Notes: generated from the sequence alone by a model not told the origin. A DNA stretch of 64,000 bases from Paracoccus sp. TOH (GCF_030388245.1 NZ_CP098360.1:1882501-1946500), one strand, 5' to 3'; numbered from the stretch's first letter, positions 1 through 9,067 are shown. Program-made: numbers and translations.

Positions 1-2
1 CG

Positions 3-242
3 GTGATCCCGCTGGCGCGGCACGGCGTCTCGATCCTGGAGGCCTGGCCGGGTTTCGTCGCGCCCTTCCTGCTGTTCCGGCTGTTCGACATCTGGAAGCC
101 CTGGCTGGTGGGCCGGGCCGACCGGCGCGGCGGCGCGACGGGGGTGATGCTGGACGATCTCTGGGCCGGGTTGTTCGCCGGGCTGGTCTCGGTCATGCTG
201 GCCGGGCTTTACCATGCGCTGCTGGAGCCGATGCTGTCGTGA
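3..242 (+). CDS. pgpA: Phosphatidylglycerophosphatase A, C-terminal part (partial)
   Basis: The reading frame is open from the window edge and shows the C-terminal half of a PgpA-type phosphatase, the membrane enzyme that dephosphorylates phosphatidylglycerophosphate to phosphatidylglycerol. Visible landmarks are a hydrophobic segment, the FDIWKPW stretch and the GVMLDDLWAG motif typical of PgpA, followed by a last membrane helix. The 5' part and the true start lie outside the window. The stop codon overlaps the GTG of the next gene (GTGA), so the two genes are probably co-transcribed and translationally coupled. Confidence 0.9.
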   Translation: MIPLARHGVSILEAWPGFVAPFLLFRLFDIWKPWLVGRADRRGGATGVMLDDLWAGLFAGLVSVMLAGLYHALLEPMLS

Positions 243-706
243 CCGATCCCGCCGAAATTCTCGATCTCGCCCGCCGTCGCGGGGTGATGATCGCGACCGC
301 CGAAAGCTGCACCGGCGGGCTGATCGCCGGGCGGCTGACCGATGTGCCCGGCTCCTCGGACGCGGTCGACAGGGGCTTCGTCACCTATTCCAACGCCGCC
401 AAGATCGAGATGCTGGGCATCCGCCCCGAGACGCTGGAAGCGCATGGCGCCGTCAGCGAGGAGATCGCCGCCGAGATGGCCCGGGGCGCGCTGGCCCGCT
501 CGCAGGCCGGCATCGCCGTGGCGGTGACCGGGATCGCCGGGCCGGGCGGGTCGGAACACAAGCCCGAGGGCCGGGTCTGCTTCGGCCTTGCCGATGCGGC
601 CGGAGTTCGGACGGAAACGGTCGAGTTCGGCCCGCGCGGCCGCGCCGCGGTGCGCGCCGCCACCGTCGAGCACGCGCTGGCGCTGCTGAAGGCGGCGCTG
701 CTCTAG
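239..706 (+). CDS. CinA-family nicotinamide-nucleotide amidohydrolase (PncC-like)
   Basis: This 155-residue stand-alone CinA C-terminal domain resembles PncC, which deamidates nicotinamide mononucleotide to nicotinate mononucleotide in pyridine nucleotide salvage. The conserved AESCTGG motif sits at residues 21-27 and the TGIAGPGG motif is in the middle. No N-terminal MoaB-like domain is present, as expected for the short form. The GTG start overlaps the pgpA stop by four bases. Its own stop shares a CTAG tetranucleotide with the stop of the convergent threonine aldolase gene. Confidence 0.93.
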   Translation: MTDPAEILDLARRRGVMIATAESCTGGLIAGRLTDVPGSSDAVDRGFVTYSNAAKIEMLGIRPETLEAHGAVSEEIAAEMARGALARSQAGIAVAVTGIAGPGGSEHKPEGRVCFGLADAAGVRTETVEFGPRGRAAVRAATVEHALALLKAALL

Positions 707-1746
707 GCCAGCGCCCGCAGCGCCGCGGTCACGTCGTCCAGCCGGGTGTCCCAGCCGCAGACCAGCCGGATCGACACCGGCTCCTCGTCCTTGGCATCCT
801 GGGTATGCGGCCAGAGGTGATAGCAGATGCCGCTGGCGCCGGCCCGGCGATGCAATGCGCGCGGGATGGTGGCAAAGACCGTGTTCGATTCGACGCGCTG
901 GTCGATGCGCACCCCCGGCAGGCGCGCCAGACCCAGCGCCAGCTCATGCGCCATGGCGTTGGCGTGGCGCGCCAGCTGCAGCCACAGCTCGCCCTCGAGC
1001 CAGGCCAGCACCTGCGCGGCCAGATAGCGGTGCTTCGAGACCAGCGCCCCGGCGCGCTTGCGGCGGAACTCGAATTCCTCGGACAGCGCCGGGTCGAAGA
1101 TCACCACCGCCTCGACGCCCATGCAGCCGTTCTTGGTGCCGCCCAGCGACAGGATGTCCAACCCCGCCCGCCAGGTCAGGTCGGCGGGCGAGACATCGAG
1201 GCTGGCCAGCGCATTGGCGAAGCGCGCGCCGTCCATATGCACGCTCAGCCCCTGCGCGCGGGCCAGCGCCGCCAGCGCCGCGACCTCGTCCGGGCCATAG
1301 ACCGTGCCCCATTCCGTGGCGTTGGTCAGGGTCAGCGCCGCGTTCCGCCCGGCATGGACCGCGTCGCGGCCGTGGACATGCAGCGCCTCGGCCAGCGTCT
1401 CGGGGGTGATCTTGCCGCCGGTGCCCGGCACCGGGATCAGCTTGGCGCCGCCGCTGAAGAATTCCGGCGCCCCGGCCTCGCTGGTCTGCACATGCGCATC
1501 GGAATGGCAGAAGACCTTGCCCCAGCCGGGCGAAAGCAGCGACAGCGCCAGCGCATTGGCCGCGGTGCCGGTGGCCACGAAATGCACCGCCGCCTCGGGC
1601 GCGTCGAACAATTCGCGCACCCGGTCCTGCGCCGCCCGGGTGATGCGGTCCGTGCCATAGGATGGCACATGGCCTTCATTCGCGGCCGCCAGCGCCGCCA
1701 TGATGCGGGGATGCACGCCGCCGGCATTGTCCGAGGCAAAATTCAT
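703..1746 (-). CDS. Low-specificity L-threonine aldolase
   Basis: A 347-residue PLP enzyme of the beta-eliminating lyase family that splits L-threonine or L-allo-threonine into glycine and acetaldehyde in the cytoplasm. The N-terminus begins directly with the family's NFASDN motif, which fixes the ATG at 1746. The PLP lysine is K205 in the LGGTKNG motif, preceded by the HMDGAR segment that contacts the cofactor. The start overlaps the stop of the upstream cysteine-cluster gene by four bases (ATGA), placing it as the last gene of the leftward ribF operon. Confidence 0.93.
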   Translation of the reverse strand: MNFASDNAGGVHPRIMAALAAANEGHVPSYGTDRITRAAQDRVRELFDAPEAAVHFVATGTAANALALSLLSPGWGKVFCHSDAHVQTSEAGAPEFFSGGAKLIPVPGTGGKITPETLAEALHVHGRDAVHAGRNAALTLTNATEWGTVYGPDEVAALAALARAQGLSVHMDGARFANALASLDVSPADLTWRAGLDILSLGGTKNGCMGVEAVVIFDPALSEEFEFRRKRAGALVSKHRYLAAQVLAWLEGELWLQLARHANAMAHELALGLARLPGVRIDQRVESNTVFATIPRALHRRAGASGICYHLWPHTQDAKDEEPVSIRLVCGWDTRLDDVTAALRALA

Positions 1747-2183
1747 GAAAGATCCTCGATGATATGTTCGTCCCAATCGTCCTCGGTCACCGTAAGCTCG
1801 CTGACGGTCCAGCCGCGCACCGAGGCGCCGGCGCGGTGCACCGATTCGCGATCCCCTGAAATCAGGTAGTGCCAGTCGTAAAGCGGCTTGCCCTCGGCGC
1901 GCAACCTGTAGGCGCAGGTCGAGGGCAGCCACCAGGCGATCTCCTTGAGCTTGCCGGGCGTCAGGACCACGCAATCGGGAACGAAATCATGGCGATTGGC
2001 ATAGCTTGAGCATTGGCAGCTATGCCCGTCCAGCAACCGGCAGGCGACTCGGGTGAAGGCCAGTTCGCCGGTATCCTCGTATTCGATCTTGTTGAGGCAG
2101 CATTTGCCGCAGCCGTCGCACAGCGCCTCCCATTCCTGCTGGTCCAGGCTGGCCGGCGGCAATTCCCAGAACCGGGCGCGCAT
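1743..2183 (-). CDS. YcgN-family cysteine-cluster protein (UPF0260)
   Basis: A 146-residue protein with a CDGCGKCC cluster (C22, C25, C28, C29) and further cysteines in the ACR and CQC segments, as in the YkgJ/YcgN families of putative metal or iron-sulfur binding proteins. No biochemical function is established. The ATG at 2183 overlaps the ribF stop (TGATG) and its stop overlaps the threonine aldolase start, so translation is probably coupled through all three. An [Fe-S] or Zn site is inferred only from the cysteine spacing. Confidence 0.88.
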   Translation of the reverse strand: MRARFWELPPASLDQQEWEALCDGCGKCCLNKIEYEDTGELAFTRVACRLLDGHSCQCSSYANRHDFVPDCVVLTPGKLKEIAWWLPSTCAYRLRAEGKPLYDWHYLISGDRESVHRAGASVRGWTVSELTVTEDDWDEHIIEDLS

Positions 2184-3112
2184 CAGCGGGTCGCCAGGAT
2201 CTCGCGCGCCCGGACGCTGTCGCGGTCCATCTGCGCGACCAGCGCCGGCAGGCCGTCGAACTTCGCCTCGGGGCGCAGGTATTCGACCAGCGCCACCGAC
2301 AGGTGCTGGCCATAAAGGTCGGCTGCGAAATCGAAGATATGCACCTCCAGATTGGGCCGGTTCTCGCCGAACATCGGCCGCACGCCGATGCTGGCCACAC
2401 CCTTGTAGCTGCCGCGATCCGGCCCGGTCAGCACGTCGACCAGCACCGCATAGATGCCGAGCGCCGGCAGGTGCAGCCCGTCCACCGCCATATTCGCGGT
2501 CGGATAGCCCAGGTCGCGGCCGCGCTTGTCGCCATGCAGCACCTCGCCGTCGATGCGGTGCCAATGGCCCAGCATGCGCTCGGCCTCGCGGGTGCGGCCC
2601 TCGGCCAGCGCCATGCGGATCGCGGTCGAGCTGTATTGCACCGCGCCATTGCCGACCAGCGGCGCCACGGTGACGCCGAAGCCCAGCTCGCGCCCCAGCC
2701 GGGCCAGAACCTGCGCATTGCCGGAGCGCTTGCGGCCGAAGCAGAAATCCGCGCCCACGGTGATGTGGCGCACCCCCAGCCCATCGACCAGCACCTCGCG
2801 CGCAAAGCCCTCGGGCGACAGTCCGGCCAGCACCGCGTCGAAAGGCAGTTCGTAAAGATGCTCGACGCCCAGCCGCGCCAGCCGGTTCGCCCGCGATTCC
2901 GCGTTCATCAGCCGGAAGGCGGGCGAGTCGGGGGCGAAAAATTCGCGCGGATGCGGCTCGAAGGTGATGACGCCCAGGGGCGCGTCGCAGGCGGCGCGGG
3001 CGGCGTCGATCACCGAGCGATGGCCAAGATGGACGCCGTCGAAATTGCCCATGGCGACGGTGGCCCCGCGGGCATCAAGCGGCAGAGCTTTCCAGTCGTG
3101 ATGGATGCGCAA
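2183..3112 (-). CDS. ribF: Bifunctional riboflavin kinase / FAD synthetase
   Basis: At 309 residues this has normal RibF length. It phosphorylates riboflavin to FMN and adenylylates FMN to FAD. The N-terminal nucleotidyltransferase domain carries GNFDGVHLGH at residues 22-31 and SSTAIR at 161-166. The C-terminal riboflavin kinase domain has GYPTAN at 202-207. The gene follows the MaoC-like gene after 32 bases and overlaps the next gene by one base. No FMN riboswitch is visible upstream, which suggests housekeeping expression. Confidence 0.97.
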   Translation of the reverse strand: MRIHHDWKALPLDARGATVAMGNFDGVHLGHRSVIDAARAACDAPLGVITFEPHPREFFAPDSPAFRLMNAESRANRLARLGVEHLYELPFDAVLAGLSPEGFAREVLVDGLGVRHITVGADFCFGRKRSGNAQVLARLGRELGFGVTVAPLVGNGAVQYSSTAIRMALAEGRTREAERMLGHWHRIDGEVLHGDKRGRDLGYPTANMAVDGLHLPALGIYAVLVDVLTGPDRGSYKGVASIGVRPMFGENRPNLEVHIFDFAADLYGQHLSVALVEYLRPEAKFDGLPALVAQMDRDSVRAREILATR

Positions 3113-3144
3113 TCGGGCCCCCGCCGGGCCGGAGCCGGCCCTGT

Positions 3145-3591
3145 CTAGTCGAATTTGCGGCTCGGCGCCAGGACGACGGCCTCACCTTTCAGGACGACCG
3201 TATCACCGACAAGGCAGCGGGTTGCAAGGGTCACGCGGCGCTTGGTATGGTCGATGGTCTCGACCGTGACCTCGGCGCGCACCAGATCGCCCGGCCGCAC
3301 CGGGGCCATGAATTTCAGCGTCTGGCCCAGATAGACCGTGCCGTGGCCGGGCAGCTGTTCGCCGATCACCGCCGAGATCAGTCCGGCGGTCAGCATGCCA
3401 TGGGCGATGCGGCCCTCGAAGATGGTGTCCTGCGCATAGGCCTCGTCCAGATGCACCGGATTGCGGTCGGTCGAGACCTTGGCGAACATCTCGATATCCT
3501 CGTCGGTCACTACCTTCTGCAGGTAGCGCATCATTCCGACCTCGAGATCCTCGATGACGATCGTGCCGCGCGGAAGGTTGTCCAGCATCAT
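3145..3591 (-). CDS. MaoC-family (R)-specific enoyl-CoA hydratase
   Basis: A 148-residue single hot-dog protein with the hydratase-2 signature: D and H in NPVHLDEAYA followed by GRIAHGML. It resembles PhaJ-type enzymes that hydrate trans-2-enoyl-CoA to (R)-3-hydroxyacyl-CoA, linking fatty-acid oxidation to polyhydroxyalkanoate synthesis, but substrate preference cannot be read from the sequence. Two adjacent ATGs begin the frame. It is the first gene of the leftward unit maoC-ribF-ycgN-threonine aldolase. Confidence 0.88.
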   Translation of the reverse strand: MMLDNLPRGTIVIEDLEVGMMRYLQKVVTDEDIEMFAKVSTDRNPVHLDEAYAQDTIFEGRIAHGMLTAGLISAVIGEQLPGHGTVYLGQTLKFMAPVRPGDLVRAEVTVETIDHTKRRVTLATRCLVGDTVVLKGEAVVLAPSRKFD

Positions 3592-3694
3592 TCAATGCTC
3601 CCGATGAGTGGCTCCATGCTGCATAGCAGCAAAGAATCGGTCGCGCAACAAAATAACGCCACACCCACCCAAAAGGACGGATTGTTGCCGGGGC

Positions 3695-4564
3695 TCAGCG
3701 CAGCCGGCCGATGCCATAGGCCGGGTTCTGGGCCCGCAGCGCCAGCCACTCGGCCAGTCGGGCCGGATCCGGGTTCTCGACATCCGGACCGAACTGGTCG
3801 AAGCCGAGCCCGCCGGTGACGAACAACGCATCCAGCCCCTCGCCCGCGGCGCCGGCGATATCGGTGGCGATGCCGTCGCCGATGGCCAGGATCCGGGCCT
3901 TGTCGTCCAGCCCCAGCCGGCGCCGCGCCAGATCGTAGATCGGCGGATGCGGCTTGCCGAAGTAAAGCGAGGTGCCGCCCAGATCCTCGTAAAGCTCGGC
4001 CAGCGCGCCGGCGCAGTAGACCCGCTGCTCGCCCAGGTCGACCACCACGTCGGGATTGGCGCAAAGCAGTTTCAGCCCACGTTCGCGCGCCAGCATCAGC
4101 CGGCCGCGGTAATCCTCGGGCACCTCGGTCAGGTCGTCGAAAAGGCCGCAGCAGACGATGCCCTCGGCCTCCTCCAGAGGCACGCGGGTGATCGACGGGG
4201 CGTCGCGCCACTCTCCGGGGATGTCGGTGAAGAAGCCCTCGTCCTTGGGCTGGGCGACGGCCCAGACCCGGCGGCCGACCGCACCGGCGAACATCGCGTC
4301 CTGGGCCGCGTCGCCCGAGCTGACGATGACGTCCCAGGCGTCGCGCGGCACGCCCATGCGGTCAAGCTGGGCGGCCACGTATTGCTGCGGGCGCGGCGCG
4401 TTGGTCATCAGCACCACGCGCCCGCCGCCGGTCCGGAACGCCTGCAGGGCGGCGACGGCGGCGGCATAGGGCGCCTTGCCGTTGTGCAGGCACCCCCAGA
4501 GGTCGCAGAACAGGACGTCGTAATTGGTGCCGATCTCGTCGAGCGAGCGGATAATCTGCGTCAT
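3695..4564 (-). CDS. TIGR01459-type HAD-superfamily hydrolase (class IIA)
   Basis: This 289-residue protein belongs to the NagD/class IIA HAD group. It has the DxWG nucleophile motif in VLFCDLWGCLHNG near residues 16-28, the threonine motif VLMTNAP around residue 50, and the C-terminal GDGIATDIAGA metal-binding motif. Family members are phosphatases or sugar-phosphate hydrolases; the substrate is unknown. It lies 16 bases behind the pyrophosphatase gene and is likely co-transcribed with it. A role in phosphate ester turnover is inference. Confidence 0.85.
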   Translation of the reverse strand: MTQIIRSLDEIGTNYDVLFCDLWGCLHNGKAPYAAAVAALQAFRTGGGRVVLMTNAPRPQQYVAAQLDRMGVPRDAWDVIVSSGDAAQDAMFAGAVGRRVWAVAQPKDEGFFTDIPGEWRDAPSITRVPLEEAEGIVCCGLFDDLTEVPEDYRGRLMLARERGLKLLCANPDVVVDLGEQRVYCAGALAELYEDLGGTSLYFGKPHPPIYDLARRRLGLDDKARILAIGDGIATDIAGAAGEGLDALFVTGGLGFDQFGPDVENPDPARLAEWLALRAQNPAYGIGRLR

Positions 4565-4580
4565 CTGGGGGCCTTCCGTC

Positions 4581-5501
4581 TCAGATCGCCAAAGCGGGGA
4601 TGATCTGCTTCTTGCGCGACATGATGCCGGGCAGCACGACCGTATCGCCCGAGACGGTGGTGTTGAAGCTCTTCTCGGCCACCTGCCTGACGAAGTCGTT
4701 CGGCACCAGCAGCGTGGCTTCCTCGTTCAGGATGTCGACGATGAACAGCAGCACCTCGTCGGCGCCGTCGGCGGCAGCGACGGCCGGCATGGCGGCGATC
4801 AGCGCCGCCTTGCGGTCCAGCAGCACCTGCGGCGCCGTGGTCTCCAGCACCGAGACGCGCAGCTGCTTGCCGCCCAGTTCGTATTCCTTGCTGTCCATGC
4901 GCAAGAGCGCCTCGTCGGCAAAGGCCGACACGTCCGACTTGGCCGCGAACATCTCGGCCGCGTATCCGGGGATCGAGACGCCCAGGTCCTTGGCCAGCTT
5001 CTCGGCCACGAAACGGTCATGCGGGGTGGTGGTCGGGCTGCGGAATTCCAGCGTGTCCGACAGGATGCAGGTCAGCATCGCGCCCTTGACGGCGCGGGGG
5101 GCGCGGGCCAGGTCCTCGTCGCCGATCAGGTCATGCATGATCGTCGCGGTGCAGGCCAGCGGACGGATGGTGATGTTGATCGGCAGGCGGGTCTTGATGC
5201 CGCCGGCCAGCAGGTGGTGGTCGATGATCTCGATCACCTCGGCCTCGGCCAGCGAGGCGGGCAGCTCGGCGGGGTTGTTGGTATCCACGATCACGCATTG
5301 CTCGCCCGGTGCCACATCGGCGATGATCTCGGGCTTGTCGAGACCCCATTTCGCCAGCATCCAGGCGGCCTCGGTGTTCGGCTCGCCCTGCAGCACGGCC
5401 TGGGCCGGGGTCTTGCGCACTTCGGACAGATACCAGGCCCAGATGATGGGCGAGCCGGTCGAATCGGTGTCGGGGGCCTTGTGGCCGAAAACCTTGATCA
5501 T
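4581..5501 (-). CDS. ppaC: Manganese-dependent inorganic pyrophosphatase (family II)
   Basis: A 306-residue DHH-superfamily enzyme hydrolysing pyrophosphate to phosphate. The N-terminal metal motif is GHKAPDTDSTGS (H7, D11, D13), VDTN lies at 72-75 and the DHH triad at 94-96. The C-terminal DHHA2 substrate domain ends with SRKKQIIP. Length is normal. The gene is followed by the HAD hydrolase after 16 bases. Family II enzymes are patchily distributed; many alphaproteobacteria use the unrelated family I enzyme. Confidence 0.96.
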   Translation of the reverse strand: MIKVFGHKAPDTDSTGSPIIWAWYLSEVRKTPAQAVLQGEPNTEAAWMLAKWGLDKPEIIADVAPGEQCVIVDTNNPAELPASLAEAEVIEIIDHHLLAGGIKTRLPINITIRPLACTATIMHDLIGDEDLARAPRAVKGAMLTCILSDTLEFRSPTTTPHDRFVAEKLAKDLGVSIPGYAAEMFAAKSDVSAFADEALLRMDSKEYELGGKQLRVSVLETTAPQVLLDRKAALIAAMPAVAAADGADEVLLFIVDILNEEATLLVPNDFVRQVAEKSFNTTVSGDTVVLPGIMSRKKQIIPALAI

Positions 5502-5567
5502 GGTGATCCCCTGAAGCTTGGGCGGAAAAGTCGCGCGCCTTATATGGCCCGGGCCGGGGATTGTCTA

Positions 5568-6209
5568 TCAACCCAGCGCCATGCCGGCATTCAGCGCCAG
5601 CGCCAGAAGCACGGTGTTGTAGTAGAACGAGAAGGCCGAATGCAGCAGCGTCAGCCGCCGCACCCGCGTGTCGAGCGCCGGCACGTCGGCGGTCTGTGCC
5701 GCCATGCCCAGCGTGAAGCTGTAATAGAGGAAATCCCAGATCTGCGCGTCCTCGTCGGCGCCCAGGCCGGGAAAGCCCAGGTTGCGCGTCTCGCGGCCGT
5801 CGGGGCGGCGCGCATACCACAGGCTCGCGTAATGGAAGGCCATGACGGTATGGATCATCACCCAGCCCAGCGGCACCGAGACCAGCGCCATGACCGGCCG
5901 CAGCCAGAAGCCGGAATGCGGGTCGCGGATGGTCAGCAGGATGGCGACCAGGCTGATCGCCACCGAGCCGATGGCGATGGGCACGATCACGCTGATGCCC
6001 TCGTCCTCCAGATCGGCGCGGCCGCGCATCATGTCGGCGGTCATGCCCCGCATCAGCGCCGCCGTCAGCAGCAGGTAGCCCAGGCAGGAGCTGACCGAGA
6101 ACAGCAGCAGCCGGTCCACCGCCTGCATGCGCCAGGCGCCCAGGCCGACCGCCAACCCCAGCCCGAAGCTCAGCAGGAAGCGCAGGTGCCGGCGCAGGTC
6201 GGCCAACAT
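5568..6209 (-). CDS. DUF1345 integral membrane protein
   Basis: A 213-residue, strongly hydrophobic protein with about five transmembrane helices. The conserved DUF1345 landmarks HTVMAFHYA and the segment IWDFLYYSFTLGMAAQT are present. Function is unknown for the family. The ATG at 6209 overlaps the stop of the NTF2-like gene by one base (TGATG), so it is the third gene of the leftward unit beginning with the TraB/GumN protein. Confidence 0.85.
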   Translation of the reverse strand: MLADLRRHLRFLLSFGLGLAVGLGAWRMQAVDRLLLFSVSSCLGYLLLTAALMRGMTADMMRGRADLEDEGISVIVPIAIGSVAISLVAILLTIRDPHSGFWLRPVMALVSVPLGWVMIHTVMAFHYASLWYARRPDGRETRNLGFPGLGADEDAQIWDFLYYSFTLGMAAQTADVPALDTRVRRLTLLHSAFSFYYNTVLLALALNAGMALG

Positions 6210-6544
6210 CAGACCGGGGTCTGCTGATGCTGGACGATGCGCCAGTCCCCGTCGCGGCGGATCCAGGTGGTGGTGCAGAGCGCGCGATAGGTCTCGGCCG
6301 CGGCGCGGCGGGCGGTGACGCGATAGGCGAGTACGCAAAGCTCGTCGGTCTCGATGCTGGCGCGGTCGGTCATGGTGATCTCCTGCCAGCGCGGGGTCGA
6401 GGACAGGCTCTCGACCACCCGGCGCCGGGTCAGGATGCCCGTGGGCGCAAAGGCCATCAGGCAGGCCTCGTCGAGCTTGCGCGTGGCCTCGGCCACCCCC
6501 GTCAGCCAGAATTCGCGTTCCTCGCGCCAAAGCTCATCCGCCAT
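6209..6544 (-). CDS. SnoaL/NTF2-like small protein (DUF4440 type)
   Basis: A 111-residue protein with the pattern of a single NTF2/SnoaL-like fold: an N-terminal helix (LWREEREFWLTG), a central strand region with TDELCVLAYRVTARR, and the ending TTTWIRRDGDWRIVQHQQTPV typical of DUF4440 proteins. No catalytic residues can be assigned. It starts 11 bases inside the end of the TraB/GumN gene and its stop overlaps the DUF1345 start, so the three genes form one transcription unit. Confidence 0.8.
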   Translation of the reverse strand: MADELWREEREFWLTGVAEATRKLDEACLMAFAPTGILTRRRVVESLSSTPRWQEITMTDRASIETDELCVLAYRVTARRAAAETYRALCTTTWIRRDGDWRIVQHQQTPV

Positions 6545-7577
6545 CGCCTATCCCCTCCACCGTGACCGGGCTGATGGTCCAGCCCCTGTTTTCCAGCAGG
6601 CGCAGCACGCCATGCTCGCCCGGCAGGTGCAGCGCGCCGAAGCCGGCGACGACGCCCTTGCCCTGCGCGGCCGCCTTTGCCGCCGCCTGCTCAATGGGTT
6701 CGATCCAGCTTTCGTTCCGCTGGTCCATCAGCTTTTCCTGCGCCAGCCGCATCTGCTCGTCCACCTCGTCACGCGAAAGGCCGGATTTGTCATAGGCGTC
6801 GAAGCGGCCGAATTCCCAGATCATCCAGCTGTCGCCCGAGAAATAGGCGTCGGTCAGCGTCACCGTGTAATCGTCGGCATATTCCGCCGCCGGCATGGCG
6901 GCGCGGATCATGTCCTCTTCCTCTTTCGCGGTCATGCCCTCGAAAAGCGTGAAGACGGTGTCCCAGGGCTCCAGCGCCCGCACCGGCACCTCGGCCGCCC
7001 GGGCGCGGTCGATCAGCAGATGGTCCAGCCCGCCGGTATCGCCCCGGGTCTCGACGATGCGCATCATGCAGGGCGAGATGCCCAGCATGACCGCCACGTA
7101 CCAGGGGCGCAGCCGGCTGGCGATCACCGCCGGCAGCCCCCGCTGTTCCAGCGCCGCCGAGAGCGATTTCCATTCGGCGTCGGAGAGCCGCTCGGGCAGG
7201 GTCGGCCCTTGCGGGTTCACGATCAGCGTCGGATCGGCGGTCATGGCTTCGGCCAGCTTCGCCTCCTCCTCGGGGCCGGCCTCGACCAGCAGCGCGGCGG
7301 CGCGGTCGATCTCGGGGCCGAAGCGGGCCATCGCCAGGTCGTGGCGCGGATCGGCGAAATGATAGGTGCCCAGCAGCGTCACCCGCTGTCCCGCCTTTTC
7401 CGCCCGCCAGAACAGGCCCTGGTGATAGGGCACGCCGCTGGTGGCGGCGCGCAGTTCGGCCAGGCGCTCGGGCGCCATGGTATCGAACAGGTTGCGGCCG
7501 ACGCATTCCTGCGCCCCGGCCGGCAGGGCCAGGGTGGCGGCGGCGAAAAGGGCGGTCAGGGTCGGCTTCAGGCGCAT
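6534..7577 (-). CDS. TraB/GumN-family secreted protein
   Basis: A 347-residue protein starting with a Sec signal peptide (MRLKPTL followed by a hydrophobic Ala/Leu stretch, cleavage likely after AGA at residue 22). The family's two GxxH motifs are visible: LLGTYHF near residue 70 and GFGALHLPGEHGVL near the C-terminus. TraB/GumN proteins include Tiki-like metalloproteases, so a periplasmic hydrolase is plausible but unproven. A start at 7598 would only lengthen the signal region. A C-terminal overlap couples it to the NTF2-like gene. Confidence 0.85.
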   Translation of the reverse strand: MRLKPTLTALFAAATLALPAGAQECVGRNLFDTMAPERLAELRAATSGVPYHQGLFWRAEKAGQRVTLLGTYHFADPRHDLAMARFGPEIDRAAALLVEAGPEEEAKLAEAMTADPTLIVNPQGPTLPERLSDAEWKSLSAALEQRGLPAVIASRLRPWYVAVMLGISPCMMRIVETRGDTGGLDHLLIDRARAAEVPVRALEPWDTVFTLFEGMTAKEEEDMIRAAMPAAEYADDYTVTLTDAYFSGDSWMIWEFGRFDAYDKSGLSRDEVDEQMRLAQEKLMDQRNESWIEPIEQAAAKAAAQGKGVVAGFGALHLPGEHGVLRLLENRGWTISPVTVEGIGDGG

Positions 7578-7637
7578 TTTCGGTTCCGGCATGGTCATCG
7601 GCGCCCAGCATGGCACGGGCGCCGGCGCGGTGCCAGC

Positions 7638-8936
7638 CTAGCGCGGCAGCCGCAGATCCTGGGGCGGCGGTGCCCCGGCCAGCACGGCCCGCCAGATCCG
7701 CTCGACCTGCGCGGCCTTGGCAGGCCAGGTGAAATCGCGCATGACCCGCGCCTGCGCCGCCGCGGCCATGGCGGGCAAGGCTTCGGGCGCGGCCGCGATG
7801 GCCTGCAGCCGCTCGCGCAGCCCCGCCACCAGCTCGGCGCGGCTGCCCATCGGGATGCGGAAGCCGGTGCCATCGTCCACCAGCTCGCCCGGCCCGGCAT
7901 AATCCGCGACCACCGGCACCACGCCAAGCGCCATGGCCTCCAGCACCACGCCGCCGCCGAATTCCCGCACCGAGGGAAAGACCAGCAGCTGCGTCCGCGC
8001 CGCAACGCCCTGCACCTGCTCGTGCGGCAGCCAGCCGTGAAAAGTCACCGCCTGCCCCAGGCCCTCGCGCGCCACCATCTCGCGCAGGCCGTCGCCCTGC
8101 GGCCCGTCGCCGATGATGTCGAGCGTCATCTGCCCGGCGCGCAGCAGCGGCAGCGCCGCCTCGATCGCCATGTCGGCGCCCTTGTAAGGCACCAGCCGGC
8201 CGATGAAGCAGCCGCGCAACGGCAGGGTGCCGGGTTGCGGCGCGGTCAGGCTGAAGCGCGACGGGTCGATGGCGTTCTCGGGCAGCCAGACGGTCTTGTC
8301 GCGGTATCGCGCCGGGATCTCGCCCAGCGTGTGCATCGAGCCGCAGATGATCGCCGTGGCGTGGCGCAGCATCGCCCCCCTGCCCGGCAGCGCCTTGTAG
8401 GCGCCGCGGATATAGGAGAGCCATTCCTTCTCCCGCCGCCTTTCGCTGTCGAACCCTTTGGGCCAGGGGACGCCGCCATTCAACGGTCCCAGCAGGAAGG
8501 GCACCCCGGCGCGGGCGCAAAGCGGCGCCATGCGGCTGTTCGCGGTGGGGGTCAGCGGCGTCACCCGATGCACCAGGTCGTATTTTCCGGCGCGGATCTG
8601 GTCGCCGAAGGCGCGCCAGACCAGCCGCTCGAAATAGCCGTAGCCTAGGGTCGAGATCGCGGTCTTCATGGTCCAGCCGACGCCCTTGCCCATGCTGAGC
8701 CGCTCGGCCAGCCGCCACATCGGTGCGGCCAGCTTTTCGCTGTCGATGGCGGTGAAGTCGCGCCCCTCGACCAGGCCGGCGCGCAGGATCGCCTCGCGGT
8801 TGCGGACCTGGGTGACGATATGCACGTCGGCGACGGTGCGCAGCGCATGGGCCAGCGCCCAGCCGACCAGCGGCACCGAGACCCATTCCGGGTTCGCCGC
8901 CTCGGCGATCACCAGAACTCTGAGCCGCCTGTCCAA
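7638..8936 (-). CDS. Family 4 glycosyltransferase (GT-B fold)
   Basis: A cytoplasmic glycosyltransferase with a C-terminal GT1 domain: GRLVPYKGADMAIEA, the IIGDGPQ donor-binding loop, and the E-x7-E region in SVREFGGGVVLEAM. The N-terminal Rossmann domain begins at RRLRVLVIAEAANPEW. I chose the TTG at 8936, preceded by a GGGG stretch, because the conserved domain starts just after it. An upstream ATG at 9026 would add 30 unconvincing residues and push the gene close to the groES promoter. Donor and acceptor are unknown. Confidence 0.88.
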   Translation of the reverse strand: MDRRLRVLVIAEAANPEWVSVPLVGWALAHALRTVADVHIVTQVRNREAILRAGLVEGRDFTAIDSEKLAAPMWRLAERLSMGKGVGWTMKTAISTLGYGYFERLVWRAFGDQIRAGKYDLVHRVTPLTPTANSRMAPLCARAGVPFLLGPLNGGVPWPKGFDSERRREKEWLSYIRGAYKALPGRGAMLRHATAIICGSMHTLGEIPARYRDKTVWLPENAIDPSRFSLTAPQPGTLPLRGCFIGRLVPYKGADMAIEAALPLLRAGQMTLDIIGDGPQGDGLREMVAREGLGQAVTFHGWLPHEQVQGVAARTQLLVFPSVREFGGGVVLEAMALGVVPVVADYAGPGELVDDGTGFRIPMGSRAELVAGLRERLQAIAAAPEALPAMAAAAQARVMRDFTWPAKAAQVERIWRAVLAGAPPPQDLRLPR

Positions 8937-9031
8937 GATGCTATCCCCCGCCGCTTGCCTTGAACCGGCGTAGCCGCGGTGCAGAAACCCCGTCAAGCGG
9001 ATTTCGCGCGGTTTTTTCTTGGCCATGCCCG

Positions 9032-9060
9032 TTGACAGGTTCGAAGGCCGCGCCTAGATG
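9032..9060 (+). promoter_or_regulatory. groESL promoter (predicted)
   Basis: TTGACA at 9032-9037 and TAGATG at 9055-9060 are separated by 17 bases, a good vegetative sigma-70-like spacing. The CIRCE element starts 8 bases downstream, so it would overlap the transcription start, as in other HrcA-repressed groE promoters. Confidence 0.6.
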
Positions 9061-9067
9061 GGCGACA

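Noticed and set aside
3113..3144. FMN riboswitch before ribF
   Set aside because: Only 32 bases separate ribF from the previous gene of the operon, with no RFN-type pattern.
8937..9026. Longer start of the glycosyltransferase at 9026
   Set aside because: The added residues (MAKKKPREIRL and following) look like translated promoter sequence and the family domain begins just after the TTG at 8936.
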